A stretch of DNA of 8,417 bases from NCBI GenBank assembly GCA_946887065.1, contig CAMPKL010000125.1, positions 1 through 8,417 on the forward strand. The letters are read 5' to 3'. This DNA is from an uncultured Bryobacterales bacterium (GTDB taxonomy: Bacteria; Acidobacteriota; Terriglobia; Bryobacterales; UBA6623). Positions 1 to 6,393 of this stretch are shown in pieces; the stretch's first letter is position 1; every line of letters starts with the position of its first letter. The notes under the pieces are model-generated. The model was not told the DNA's origin. It did no database searches and worked only from the letters and a program-made list of their open reading frames with translations. The position numbers were made by a program, and so were the translations under genes.

Positions 1-459
1 GACCTGACCTCCGGCTACCAAATGAACGTCGATGAGTTGCTCAACGACGCGCTCTTCGATGTGGCTTACGACGAGATGGTGATCGTCAAGGATATCGAGA
101 TCTTCTCGTTGTGCGAACACCATCTGCTGCCCTTCTTCGGCAAGATGCACATTGCTTACATTCCGAAGAACAAGGTGATTGGGCTAAGCAAGGTTGCGCG
201 CGTGGCGGATATGTTCGCGCGGCGCTTGCAGGTGCAGGAGCGGTTGACGCATCAGGTAGCCGCGACGATTCAAAACGCGGTCGATCCGATCGGAGTCGGG
301 GTGGTCTGCGAGGCGCGGCACCTGTGCATGATGATGCGCGGCGTGGAGAAGCAACATTCGGCGACGATTACGAGTTCGATGTTGGGTGATTTCCGCGACA
401 ACCCCAAGACGCGCGAAGAATTTTTGAGCCTCGTGGGCAGGCGTTCAAACGGCGTCTAG
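1..459 (+). CDS. folE: GTP cyclohydrolase I, 5'-truncated by window edge
   Basis: FolE is a cytoplasmic zinc enzyme that converts GTP to 7,8-dihydroneopterin triphosphate, the first step of tetrahydrofolate and pterin synthesis. The frame is open from base 1 and already reads DLTSGYQ before the first ATG (position 22). That matches the conserved interior segment before the active site, so the true start lies upstream and ATG 22 is internal. The 152 residues present are the catalytic C-terminal part of a family usually about 190-220 residues long. Zinc and catalytic motifs are visible: SLCEHH (Cys codon at 112) and [11 protein letters not shown], which supply the expected Cys/His/Cys ligands, then the QHSATITSS segment. 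Every expected motif is intact. The gene ends in TAG at 457-459, overlapping the stop of the convergent membrane-protein gene. Identification is firm; only the 5' end is missing. Confidence 0.96.
   Translation, partial: DLTSGYQMNVDELLNDALFDVAYDEMVIVKDIEIFSLCEHHLLPFFGKMHIAYIPKNKVIGLSKVARVADMFARRLQVQERLTHQVAATIQNAVDPIGVGVVCEARHLCMMMRGVEKQHSATITSSMLGDFRDNPKTREEFLSLVGRRSNGV
456..459. other. Shared CTAG: overlapping convergent stop codons
   Basis: The palindrome CTAG serves as stop codon TAG for folE on the plus strand (457-459) and for the DUF3592-like gene on the minus strand (458-456). The two convergent genes therefore have no intergenic space, and any terminator for either lies inside the other gene. 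Confidence 0.93.
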
Positions 460-1394
460 CGACCGACGGCCTTGTAGAAGGCGCCTTCATAGACGACGGC
501 GTTAGAGGGCTTTTCCGGATCGTGCAGCACGGTGACTTGGTCGTTGTTGCGACGGCTGGGGTTCCGTTCGGTGGCGCGTACGACGTGGTCGCTGCCGCCG
601 ACGCGGTAACGGGCCTGATAGGTGCGCGAACCTCCCCTGCGGCGCAGACCCTCGACGGTTCCAGCGACTGGCAACCCGGAGCGCACGAGGCGTTTGTGCC
701 GGCGGCGCTGAGCATCCATGAACAGCAGCATGAGTCCGGCGATAAGGCTGCCGGCCAGCACGCCGCGCAGGGCGAAGGCGCTCTGGGTCAGTTCCGGGAT
801 AAACACGGCTGGGGGCGACGATGCCGGCAGCAGTTTTAGGGCAAGCAAGTCGTTCACGCCGTAGCGGTCGTAGAGACGTTTCGTTACCGCGACCGAGGCG
901 CGTACTTCCGATCCCTCTGGATCCTGATAGCTGTAATAGAGGTAATAGCGCGGTTCGCCGCGGCTATTGGTGCGCTCGATCTTCTCGTAAACTTCGGCGA
1001 CGGCCGGAACCCCCTCGACCTCAACCAACGATTGGGAGGGGATCGGCGGATTGAGCGCAAGAACGCGGTTGACCGCGAACCAGCCCAACGTGGCGAGCGA
1101 GATCAACCAGGTGGCGGCAATGACGTAGCCGAGCGGCCTTAAGCGCACGGGGCGAGGCAAGGGTTGGCGCAGGGCCGGGTCAAGCTTCCACTCCGCGGCG
1201 TGGGGCGCGGCGGTTCCGGCTTGGTTCAAATCCCGGCTGGAGGCGCGCGTGATGAGAGCGGCTCCGCCCAGTAGACAGGTGACCCCGGCGGCGAGCGCAA
1301 GACCGCCTTCGGGCAGCGACCACACCACCAGCGCCAATCCGACGAGATCGAGAGCCGCGCCCGCCGCGACCCAAGGATTGGTTAGAAGCTTCAC
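456..1394 (-). CDS. Membrane protein with two DUF3592-like modules
   Basis: Unknown function. The 312-residue product has a hydrophobic pair (about residues 8-48), a third membrane segment (about 88-107) and a fourth (about 206-226). Two beta-rich modules of DUF3592 type follow: residues 120-203 ([12 protein letters not shown] core) and 239-307 (GTVEGL, YQARYRV, then [14 protein letters not shown]). The Gly-x-Val opening and the DP-x-x-P ending typical of DUF3592 are clearest in the second. Arg/Lys-rich stretches at 82-86 and 229-238 suggest, by the positive-inside rule, that module 1 is periplasmic and module 2 cytoplasmic. GTG at 1394 is preferred because AAAGGA lies five bases upstream of it. 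An in-frame ATG at 1430 would add 12 polar residues but has no ribosome binding site. The gene is convergent with folE and divergent from the next gene, so it is probably transcribed alone. The real-gene call is strong; the family call is moderate. Confidence 0.8.
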   Translation of the reverse strand: MKLLTNPWVAAGAALDLVGLALVVWSLPEGGLALAAGVTCLLGGAALITRASSRDLNQAGTAAPHAAEWKLDPALRQPLPRPVRLRPLGYVIAATWLISLATLGWFAVNRVLALNPPIPSQSLVEVEGVPAVAEVYEKIERTNSRGEPRYYLYYSYQDPEGSEVRASVAVTKRLYDRYGVNDLLALKLLPASSPPAVFIPELTQSAFALRGVLAGSLIAGLMLLFMDAQRRRHKRLVRSGLPVAGTVEGLRRRGGSRTYQARYRVGGSDHVVRATERNPSRRNNDQVTVLHDPEKPSNAVVYEGAFYKAVGR

Positions 1395-1443
1395 ATGCGT
1401 CCTTTGAGGTTCAGGGTAGCTCAGCAGCATTTGACGAAGCGTG

Positions 1444-1467
1444 TGGGATAATCCAGGCGGACGGGAG
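1444..1467 (+). promoter_or_regulatory. Extended -10 promoter and RBS for the exported protein gene
   Basis: TGG followed by GATAAT (1444-1452) fits an extended -10 element. No good -35 hexamer is seen at 16-18 bases. The predicted transcript start near 1459 would leave a leader of about 16 nt. A strong ribosome binding site, GGGAG at 1463-1467, sits seven bases before ATG 1475. The promoter is inferred from pattern only. Confidence 0.45.
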
Positions 1468-1474
1468 CAACACG

Positions 1475-2152
1475 ATGATGCACCGAATGATGCTGGCGTT
1501 CGTCCTAGTCGGGGCAGCAGCTTCAGCCGAGGCGCCGGATTGGAGGAAGGCCGACTTGAAGGATGTGGCCTTTGAATTCCGTTTGGTTCAGGACGTGGAG
1601 GAGATCGAACGGCTGGTGGGGGACCGCCTCGATGAAGAGTTCACCCTGGTCGAGGTTCGCTTGCGGGCGCTGTACGGGACAAAGGTGAAGCTGGACCGCG
1701 AGGCCTTCACGTTGCGTTCGTTTCAGGGGAATCTGCGATCGACGGCGCAGTCGCCGGATCGGATCGCCGGCTCGAACGTTCTGACGATGCAGGAGGGACG
1801 CGCCGCCGGCGGCGTTTTTACTCAAAGTAACGACGGGATTCCGGTGGGCGGCACGCCCGGCACGACCGGTCAGCCGCGGCGCGTCGGCAGCCAGATTCCT
1901 TCCGCCGTGGGCGGTCCGGTGGGAGCCTCTCCGTCGGCTGTTGAGACGGCGGCGCAGGCGCCCACGCTTGAGCAGGACCTCTCCCTGCACGGGCGCCTGG
2001 AGCGCTTGGAACTGCCCTTGGACGCGGGTGACGCCGATGTGAATGGGTATCTGTACTTCCAGGTCGACCCGAAGCAGAACCGAAAGCACCTCAGCCTGAG
2101 CTACGACGGAGGGTACGGCGAGTTCCGGATCTCATTCGAGAAAGAGAAGTAA
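1475..2152 (+). CDS. Exported protein of unknown function, DUF4352-like fold possible
   Basis: Not recognised as a named protein. The 225 residues begin with a signal peptide (hydrophobic stretch LAFVLVGAAASAEA; cleavage likely near residue 18-20), so it is probably periplasmic or secreted. Residues 55-90 (FTLVEVRLRALYGTKVKLDREAFTLRSF) and 166-222 (a hydrophobic-alternating segment ending in GYLYFQVDP...LSLSYDGGYGEFRISF) look like the two halves of an immunoglobulin-like beta sandwich of DUF4352/telomeric-repeat-factor-like type. A Gly/Pro/Ser/Ala-rich, probably disordered stretch (about 108-163) separates them. ATG 1475 has a good ribosome binding site; a second ATG follows immediately at 1478. 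It lies between two divergent or unrelated units, and the bamA promoter follows its stop. The fold suggestion is an inference from pattern. Confidence 0.72.
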   Translation: MMHRMMLAFVLVGAAASAEAPDWRKADLKDVAFEFRLVQDVEEIERLVGDRLDEEFTLVEVRLRALYGTKVKLDREAFTLRSFQGNLRSTAQSPDRIAGSNVLTMQEGRAAGGVFTQSNDGIPVGGTPGTTGQPRRVGSQIPSAVGGPVGASPSAVETAAQAPTLEQDLSLHGRLERLELPLDAGDADVNGYLYFQVDPKQNRKHLSLSYDGGYGEFRISFEKEK

Positions 2153-2195
2153 CTCGCTTGCGCGGAGAACTTTCGCACAAGGGCGGGCTCATTCG

Positions 2196-2210
2196 ATAGA
2201 ATGGATAATT
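2196..2210 (+). promoter_or_regulatory. Candidate bamA promoter (-10 region)
   Basis: Two overlapping -10-like hexamers occur: TAGAAT (2197-2202) and GATAAT (2204-2209). Upstream -35 matches are poor. Either would start transcription at about 2209-2216, just before the first helix of the structured leader at 2221. That spacing is the main support. Confidence 0.4.
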
Positions 2211-2220
2211 GTGTTCTTGG

Positions 2221-2335
2221 GCCGAGGCGTCGTGGGATGCCGGGAGCTAAGGAATGCCCTGAAACCGCCTCACGGGGCGGTGCGTAGTATCCCCGAGACA
2301 GCCTTGGCATACGACCTTCATCCGGCGACCCGCCG
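2221..2335 (+). promoter_or_regulatory. Foldable 5' leader of bamA
   Basis: This untranslated stretch can form nested helices. An outer stem pairs GCCGAGGC (2221-2228) with GCCTTGGC (2301-2308), eight pairs with one G-T. An inner stem pairs GGGATGC (2234-2240) with GTATCCC (2287-2293), seven pairs with one G-T. Enclosed is a hairpin ACCGCC/GGCGGT (2264-2269/2276-2281) with loop TCACGG, and possibly a weak GGG/CCC arm (2242-2244/2257-2259). A small separate hairpin CGGCG-ACC-CGCCG lies at 2323-2335. No T-run follows, so it does not look like an ordinary attenuator, and no sequence complementary to the AGAGGA ribosome binding site was seen. I do not recognise a known riboswitch. It lacks D- and T-arm motifs of tRNA and the GGAAG core of SRP RNA. 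It could be a cis-regulator of outer-membrane assembly or a processed small RNA. Confidence 0.45.
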
Positions 2336-2346
2336 CAAGATCAAAC

Positions 2347-2362
2347 AGAGGATGCGCAGTTG
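2347..2362 (+). promoter_or_regulatory. RBS and TTG start of bamA
   Basis: AGAGGA (2347-2352) lies seven bases before TTG (2360), which sets the start there. The next in-frame ATG (2393) would cut into the signal peptide. An ATG at 2352 overlaps the ribosome binding site and runs only three codons to a TGA at 2361-2363. Confidence 0.7.
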
Positions 2363-5300
2363 AAGTTGGGAAACACCGCTACGCGCGGCGCGATGGTCAT
2401 CACGGGGTGCTTGCTTCTTGCAGGGATGCTTGCCGCCCAGGACATCCAGCTCACTGAACGTGTCGTTCAGCGGGAGGATGGCAGCGTCGTCTATATTCTG
2501 GCCCAGGCTGCGCCGAATCAGCAGGCCCCTCCGAACCCGCAGGCCCCGCAGACTCCGCCGAACCAATCGGCCTCGCCTTTTGAGGACGTTCCCGCGCCCG
2601 CCGCACCACAGACGCCGGCATCGCCGTTTGAGGACGTGATGCCCGCGAACCCGAATCAGCAGCAGCCGTCGCCCTTCAATGACGTCGAGAACCCGAATCA
2701 GCCGGCCCAACGGGGAGATTTCGTCGAGGAAGTGGAGTTCCGCGGCGCCCGGCGGGTTCCGCGCGACAGTCTGATGGCCCGCATCTTTACGAAGAGGGGC
2801 GATTCGTACGATCTGGACGCGCTGCGGCGCGACTACATGGTTCTTTGGAACACCGGGTATTTCGACGATCTTCGACTGGAAGTCGAGGACGGCGAAGTCG
2901 GGAAAATCGTCCGGTTCGTGGTGACCGAGCGGCGGATCGTTCGTACGATTCGTTATGAGGGTAATAAGTCGGCCACGGTCTCGGACATCCTGGAACGTTT
3001 CTCGGAACGAAATGTGGGCCTTTCGGTCGAGAGCCGCTATGACCCGACGGTGGTGCAGCGGGCGCTCGTGGTCCTGCGGGAGTTGCTGGGCGAACGCGGA
3101 CGCCAGTACGCGGTGATCGAGCCCCAAGTTCGTCAAATTCCGCCGTCATCCGTCGAGATCGTCTTTCAAATCGAGGAAGGCCCCAAGGTCAAGATGGGTA
3201 AGTTGGAGATTGAGGGGAATACTTACCTAAGCGACGGCCAATTGAAGGATGCGCAGAAGGCGTTGAAGCCCGTCGGCATTCCCAAGAGCATCATCCTAGA
3301 GAATCTATTCGCGAAGACGTTCGACATCCAGAAGCTTGAGGCCGACAAGGAACTGATGCGCAATGAGTATCAGATTCATGGCTTCTTCCGGGCCTCAGTC
3401 CCAACGCATGAGCTGGCCATCGAAGACCAGACGGGCCGCAAGTTGTTGCCGATCCCTTTCATCTGGAAGAGGAAATCGAAAAAGGCCAACGTGACAGTGT
3501 TCGTCGAAGAAGGGCGCCAGTACCGACGCGGCCGTCTTAGCTTCACCGATGTCGCGCTGTTCCGGAGCCCCGAGGACATTCTGACGCCGGTCTTCAGGAT
3601 GGAAGAGAATGCGATTTTCAACGTGGAGAGCTTGCGCGAGGGTCTCGAAAACCTGAAGAAGCTCTACGGCGAATTTGGATATATCGACTTCGTGGCTGAG
3701 CCGACGTTCGAGTTCCGCGACGCGGAGGATCCACCGCTGATCGACTTGAACCTGACCGTCGATGAAGGCAAGCAATTCTTCGTTCGCCGCATCAACTTCT
3801 CGGGCAACAATACGACGCGCGACAAGGTGATTCGCCGGGAACTGTACTTGGACGAAGGCGACATGTTCAACACGCGTTTGTGGGACATGTCGATTCTGCG
3901 ACTCAATCAGTTGGGATATTTCGACCCGCTGGAGCAAGAGACCGCCACGAACATTTCGCGCGACACGAGGAACGGACTGGTTGACTTGACCCTGGAGGTC
4001 AAGGAGCGGGGCAGGAACACGGTTAGCCTCAACGGCGGCGTATCGGGATTTGCCGGCAGCTTCATCGGCTTCGGCTATTCGACGAACAACTTCCTGGGAC
4101 TCGGCGAGACGCTCAGCTTCACGACGCAATTGGGCAGCCGTGAACGAATCATTAGCTTCGGATTCACTGAGCCCTATTTGTTCGATCGGCCCATCCAGGC
4201 GGGCTTCACCGTGTTCTCGCGGCGATTCAGTTTCAACTCCGCGCGTGAGGCGTCGATTTTCTCGGGCCAGGATCTGACCAGCTTTTTCGGCGAAGGCAAT
4301 ATTCTGGACTACCGCCAGAACAGCACGGGTTTCACGACTTTTCTGAGTTCACCGTTGAAGCGCAGCTTTTCGCGGCTGGGTCTGACCTACAGCTACCAGA
4401 TATCGGACATCTCAACATTCGGCGATACGACCGCCAATTACTTCAACTACCTGAACTTCCAGGGCGTGACCGGACCGAACTCTCTTGAGGGCATCACGGT
4501 ATCGGAGATCACGCCGAACTTCTTCCACAACACGGTGGACCATCCGATCACGCCGACGCGGGGCAAGAGCTTGTTCGCGAGCATCGCCATGGCCGGCATC
4601 GGCGGCAACACGAAGTTCATCCAGCCGACGGCGGAGTTCAAGTACTTCAAGCCGCACACCAGCCGCGGCAATGTGATCGCAATGCGCGTGCTGGCATCGT
4701 TGCTGACCGGCTATGGGGGCAGCGTGCCCCCGCCGTTCCGGCGCAGCTTCATGGGCGGCGAGAACGACATCCGCGGTTTCCGTTTGTTCCAGGTCACGCC
4801 GGTCGCATGGATTCCGGACAGCGCTCTCGTGCCATTGCTGAACGACAACGGAACGGTGAGGATGCAGTCGCAGGTTATCGACGGGATCGAGCAGCAAGTG
4901 CCTGTAACCACGAACGTGCCGGTCTATCGGCCGATTCAGCCGGGCGGCGACACACGATTCGTCTTCAACGCCGAGTACCGCATCAAATTATTCGGTCCGG
5001 TGATCCTAGCGCCGTTCTTCGATATCGGTTTTAACAAGATCGTTTTCGCCGATCAGGTTCGCTTGAACACCGGTCGCGTGGCCGATCTCAACAGCGCATT
5101 CCCGCAGGCCGGTATCGAAGAGACGATTCAAATCATCGACGCGACGCAGAAAGTGCGCGCGTCGACCGGTTTGGAAATACAAGTCGTGCTGCCGATTCTG
5201 CAGGCGCCGTTCCGCGTTTACTGGGCTTATAACCCGATGCGCGTGCGAGACGTTCTGCAACCGCCGATCGTCGCCGACCGGGCGCTCTTCCCGAATCAGC

Positions 5301-5395
5301 GCAGCTTCGTCGAGGGCGTCAGCCGTTACGCGACGCCGTTCCCGTATATCGAAGACAAGAGTACGTTCCGCTTTACCATTAGCCGCACGTTCTAG
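2360..5395 (+). CDS. bamA: Outer-membrane protein assembly factor BamA
   Basis: BamA is the central subunit of the BAM complex: an Omp85-family barrel that folds and inserts beta-barrel proteins into the outer membrane. The 1011 residues contain a signal peptide (cleavage near 26), a disordered Pro/Gln/Asn-rich segment (about 47-118), five POTRA domains (about 121-192, 193-274, 277-385, 388-470, 472-548) and a 16-strand barrel (about 553-1011) ending in the terminal Phe expected of outer-membrane barrels. The Omp85 signature is present as GGENDIRGF (799-807), equivalent to VRGF of the lid loop. It is about 200 residues longer than the E. coli protein. The excess is mainly the N-terminal extension plus insertions such as the basic loop at 357-376 in POTRA3. 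The extension carries SPF[E/N]DV three times at a strict 16-residue spacing. skp follows 80 bases downstream. Identification is firm. Confidence 0.95.
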   Translation: MKLGNTATRGAMVITGCLLLAGMLAAQDIQLTERVVQREDGSVVYILAQAAPNQQAPPNPQAPQTPPNQSASPFEDVPAPAAPQTPASPFEDVMPANPNQQQPSPFNDVENPNQPAQRGDFVEEVEFRGARRVPRDSLMARIFTKRGDSYDLDALRRDYMVLWNTGYFDDLRLEVEDGEVGKIVRFVVTERRIVRTIRYEGNKSATVSDILERFSERNVGLSVESRYDPTVVQRALVVLRELLGERGRQYAVIEPQVRQIPPSSVEIVFQIEEGPKVKMGKLEIEGNTYLSDGQLKDAQKALKPVGIPKSIILENLFAKTFDIQKLEADKELMRNEYQIHGFFRASVPTHELAIEDQTGRKLLPIPFIWKRKSKKANVTVFVEEGRQYRRGRLSFTDVALFRSPEDILTPVFRMEENAIFNVESLREGLENLKKLYGEFGYIDFVAEPTFEFRDAEDPPLIDLNLTVDEGKQFFVRRINFSGNNTTRDKVIRRELYLDEGDMFNTRLWDMSILRLNQLGYFDPLEQETATNISRDTRNGLVDLTLEVKERGRNTVSLNGGVSGFAGSFIGFGYSTNNFLGLGETLSFTTQLGSRERIISFGFTEPYLFDRPIQAGFTVFSRRFSFNSAREASIFSGQDLTSFFGEGNILDYRQNSTGFTTFLSSPLKRSFSRLGLTYSYQISDISTFGDTTANYFNYLNFQGVTGPNSLEGITVSEITPNFFHNTVDHPITPTRGKSLFASIAMAGIGGNTKFIQPTAEFKYFKPHTSRGNVIAMRVLASLLTGYGGSVPPPFRRSFMGGENDIRGFRLFQVTPVAWIPDSALVPLLNDNGTVRMQSQVIDGIEQQVPVTTNVPVYRPIQPGGDTRFVFNAEYRIKLFGPVILAPFFDIGFNKIVFADQVRLNTGRVADLNSAFPQAGIEETIQIIDATQKVRASTGLEIQVVLPILQAPFRVYWAYNPMRVRDVLQPPIVADRALFPNQRSFVEGVSRYATPFPYIEDKSTFRFTISRTF
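2573..2686 (+). repeat. Three in-frame 48-bp-spaced motifs in bamA (SPF[E/N]DV)
   Basis: Codons for SPFEDV, SPFEDV and SPFNDV begin at 2573, 2621 and 2669, exactly 48 bases apart. They encode residues 72-77, 88-93 and 104-109 of BamA. The spacers are Pro/Ala/Gln/Asn-rich and differ between units, so the motif is conserved more than the linker. Confidence 0.85.
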
Positions 5396-5424
5396 GAACT
5401 CGGACTAACGGATTTTGATCGCTA

Positions 5425-5470
5425 TGTTAGACTGATCGCAGCGGAGTCAATCCTTTAAGAATCAACGAGG
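5425..5470 (+). promoter_or_regulatory. Candidate skp promoter and RBS
   Basis: TG-T-TAGACT (5425-5433) in the 80-base gap fits an extended -10 element, with no convincing -35. It would start a transcript near 5440. The ribosome binding site GAGG (5467-5470) is five bases before ATG 5476. No terminator is visible after bamA, so skp may be read both from bamA and from its own start. Confidence 0.4.
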
Positions 5471-5475
5471 TTGGT

Positions 5476-6027
5476 ATGAATATTCGAAACCTAGGCGGAC
5501 TTGCGCTGTGCGCGCTCTTGTTGTCTTGCGCGCCCGCCTTCGCGCAAACGAAGGTCGCGATTATCAACATGGAAGAAGCGATCGCGCGCACCCAAGAAGG
5601 GCAGCGCTTGATGCAAGAGTTCCAGGAGAAGTACGCTCCCCGTCAACAGGAGTTGGAGGCTCTCCAGTCGCAAATACAGAGCCTGCAGAGTCAACTGACC
5701 GCCGGCGCCAACACGTTGAGTGAGGATGCCCGCCGGGACCTCTCATTCCAGATTGAACAGAAGCAGACGCAGGGGCAGCGGTTGTTGGAAGACGCTCGGG
5801 GCGAACTGAGCCAGGAGCAGGGCCGCATCTTCAACGAAGTCGGCAACAAGGTCGTCACCGTGATCGACAAGTATGCTCAAGCCAATGGCTTCAGCGTGGT
5901 GTTGAACGTTTCGGCACAGCCTAACCTCGTGTTGTTCGCCTTGAACGAAGTCAATATCACGCAGGCGATCATTGATGCATACGATGCGGAGAACGCCGGA
6001 ACCCCGCCTGCCGGCGCCGGCGAATAA
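5476..6027 (+). CDS. skp: Skp/OmpH-family periplasmic chaperone
   Basis: Skp binds unfolded outer-membrane proteins after export and keeps them soluble until BamA takes them. Members form trimers with long helical arms. The 183-residue product has a signal peptide (residues 1-23, ending APAFA before Gln24), then the family opening KVAIINMEEAIARTQEGQRLM. A long Gln/Glu/Leu-rich coiled coil (about 40-125) follows, then the returning beta/helix end KVVTVIDKYAQANGFSVVLNV and a Gly/Ala/Pro-rich tail. Its length is close to the usual 160-190 residues. Its place directly after bamA is the classic arrangement and supports the role. One oddity is that the signal peptide also contains LLSC at 15-18, which could act as a lipobox. 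Cleavage at AFA-Q is the more ordinary reading. Confidence 0.9.
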   Translation: MNIRNLGGLALCALLLSCAPAFAQTKVAIINMEEAIARTQEGQRLMQEFQEKYAPRQQELEALQSQIQSLQSQLTAGANTLSEDARRDLSFQIEQKQTQGQRLLEDARGELSQEQGRIFNEVGNKVVTVIDKYAQANGFSVVLNVSAQPNLVLFALNEVNITQAIIDAYDAENAGTPPAGAGE

Positions 6028-6060
6028 GCCTCGCTTCGGCTGATTCCGAAATTGTTTATT

Positions 6061-6096
6061 GAAGGGCGCCGGCAAAACCCGGCGCCTTTCGTCTTT
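6061..6096 (+). terminator. Stem-loop terminator after skp
   Basis: A twelve-pair stem (6061-6072 with 6079-6090) has a GGCGCCGG/CCGGCGCC core, one G-T pair and a CAAAAC loop. The stem's 3' arm ends in TTTC and is followed by GTCTTT. The T-run is interrupted, but the stem is very stable. It starts 34 bases after the skp stop and closes the bamA-skp unit. Confidence 0.82.
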
Positions 6097-6205
6097 GAGA
6101 CCTGCCGGTTCAGATTCTAACGGCACTAAATATCTTGAAACGGCTGGGCCGTCGGCGGCGTCATAACGGGTAGATCCATGGCTTCCAAAACATTGTTGGA
6201 GTGGG
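6097..6205. other. Gene-free stretch between skp terminator and next promoter
   Basis: No credible coding frame on either strand. A short hairpin ACGGC-TGG-GCCGT (6140-6152) is the only structure noticed. It has no T-run after it, and its role is unknown. Confidence 0.5.
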
Positions 6206-6235
6206 TTGAACTTTTCTGAAAATCTGGTGTATGCT
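6206..6235 (+). promoter_or_regulatory. Sigma70-type promoter for the structured leader and zinc-knuckle gene
   Basis: TTGAAC (6206-6211) and TATGCT (6230-6235) are separated by 18 bases, the best -35/-10 pair seen in the window. The predicted start near 6242 is three bases before the first hairpin of the leader. Confidence 0.6.
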
Positions 6236-6241
6236 CAGGTT

Positions 6242-6393
6242 GCACCGTCCGTCACCACGTTAAGCTCTCCCTAACGGACGGCATCTTACAGCCCGAGAAC
6301 CCACGTTGGTTTTCCGAGCGTTACGGCGCTCATCCGACCTAGGCCTTGAACGCCTATATCGGGGCCTTGTAGCTAGACACACAAATCGTTCAT
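6242..6393 (+). promoter_or_regulatory. Multi-hairpin 5' leader or small RNA
   Basis: Four hairpins can be drawn in the first 122 bases after the predicted transcript start. H1: CCGTCCGT/ACGGACGG (6245-6252/6274-6281), eight perfect pairs, 21-nt loop. H2: GAGAACC/GGTTTTC (6295-6301/6308-6314), one G-T, six-base loop CACGTT. H3: GAGCG/CGCTC (6316-6320/6327-6331), loop TTACGG, or a UACG tetraloop if a T-G pair closes it. H4: outer TCCGA/TCGGG (6333-6337/6359-6363, one T-G) and inner TAGGC/GCCTA (6340-6344/6352-6356), loop CTTGAAC. H2, H3 and H4 are separated by single bases. No T-run follows H4, and there is no ribosome binding site before ATG 6394. A TAG at 6370-6372 in the same frame shows that the leader is not coding. 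It may be an RNA regulator of the downstream gene or an independent small RNA. Confidence 0.5.

Noticed and set aside
368..715. Minus-strand open frame spanning the folE end and the DUF3592-like gene
   Set aside because: It overlaps two better genes in another frame and has no recognisable features.
1223..1234. GGTTCAAATCCC, resembling a tRNA T-loop
   Set aside because: The flanking bases do not form a five-pair T-stem, no acceptor or D-arm is present, and the stretch lies inside the well-supported DUF3592-like gene.
1431..1452. TTGACG followed by GATAAT as a -35/-10 pair
   Set aside because: The spacer is only ten bases, far from 16-18. Only the extended -10 was kept.
2158..2180. Hairpin TTG-x-GCG/CGC-x-CAA after the exported protein gene as terminator
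   Set aside because: It contains a mismatch, has a nine-base loop and is not followed by a T-run.
2221..2308. tRNA, SRP RNA or 6S RNA in the bamA leader
   Set aside because: No D- or T-arm motifs, no CCA, no GGAAG core of SRP RNA, and far shorter than 6S RNA.
2318..3136. Long open frame (272 codons) on the minus strand opposite the bamA start
   Set aside because: Arg/Leu/His-rich shadow of a high-GC gene, with no domain signal and fully antisense to the BamA POTRA region.
3395..4129. 244-codon minus-strand open frame inside bamA
   Set aside because: Composition is that of a mirror frame, and the plus strand encodes clear POTRA and barrel sequence here.
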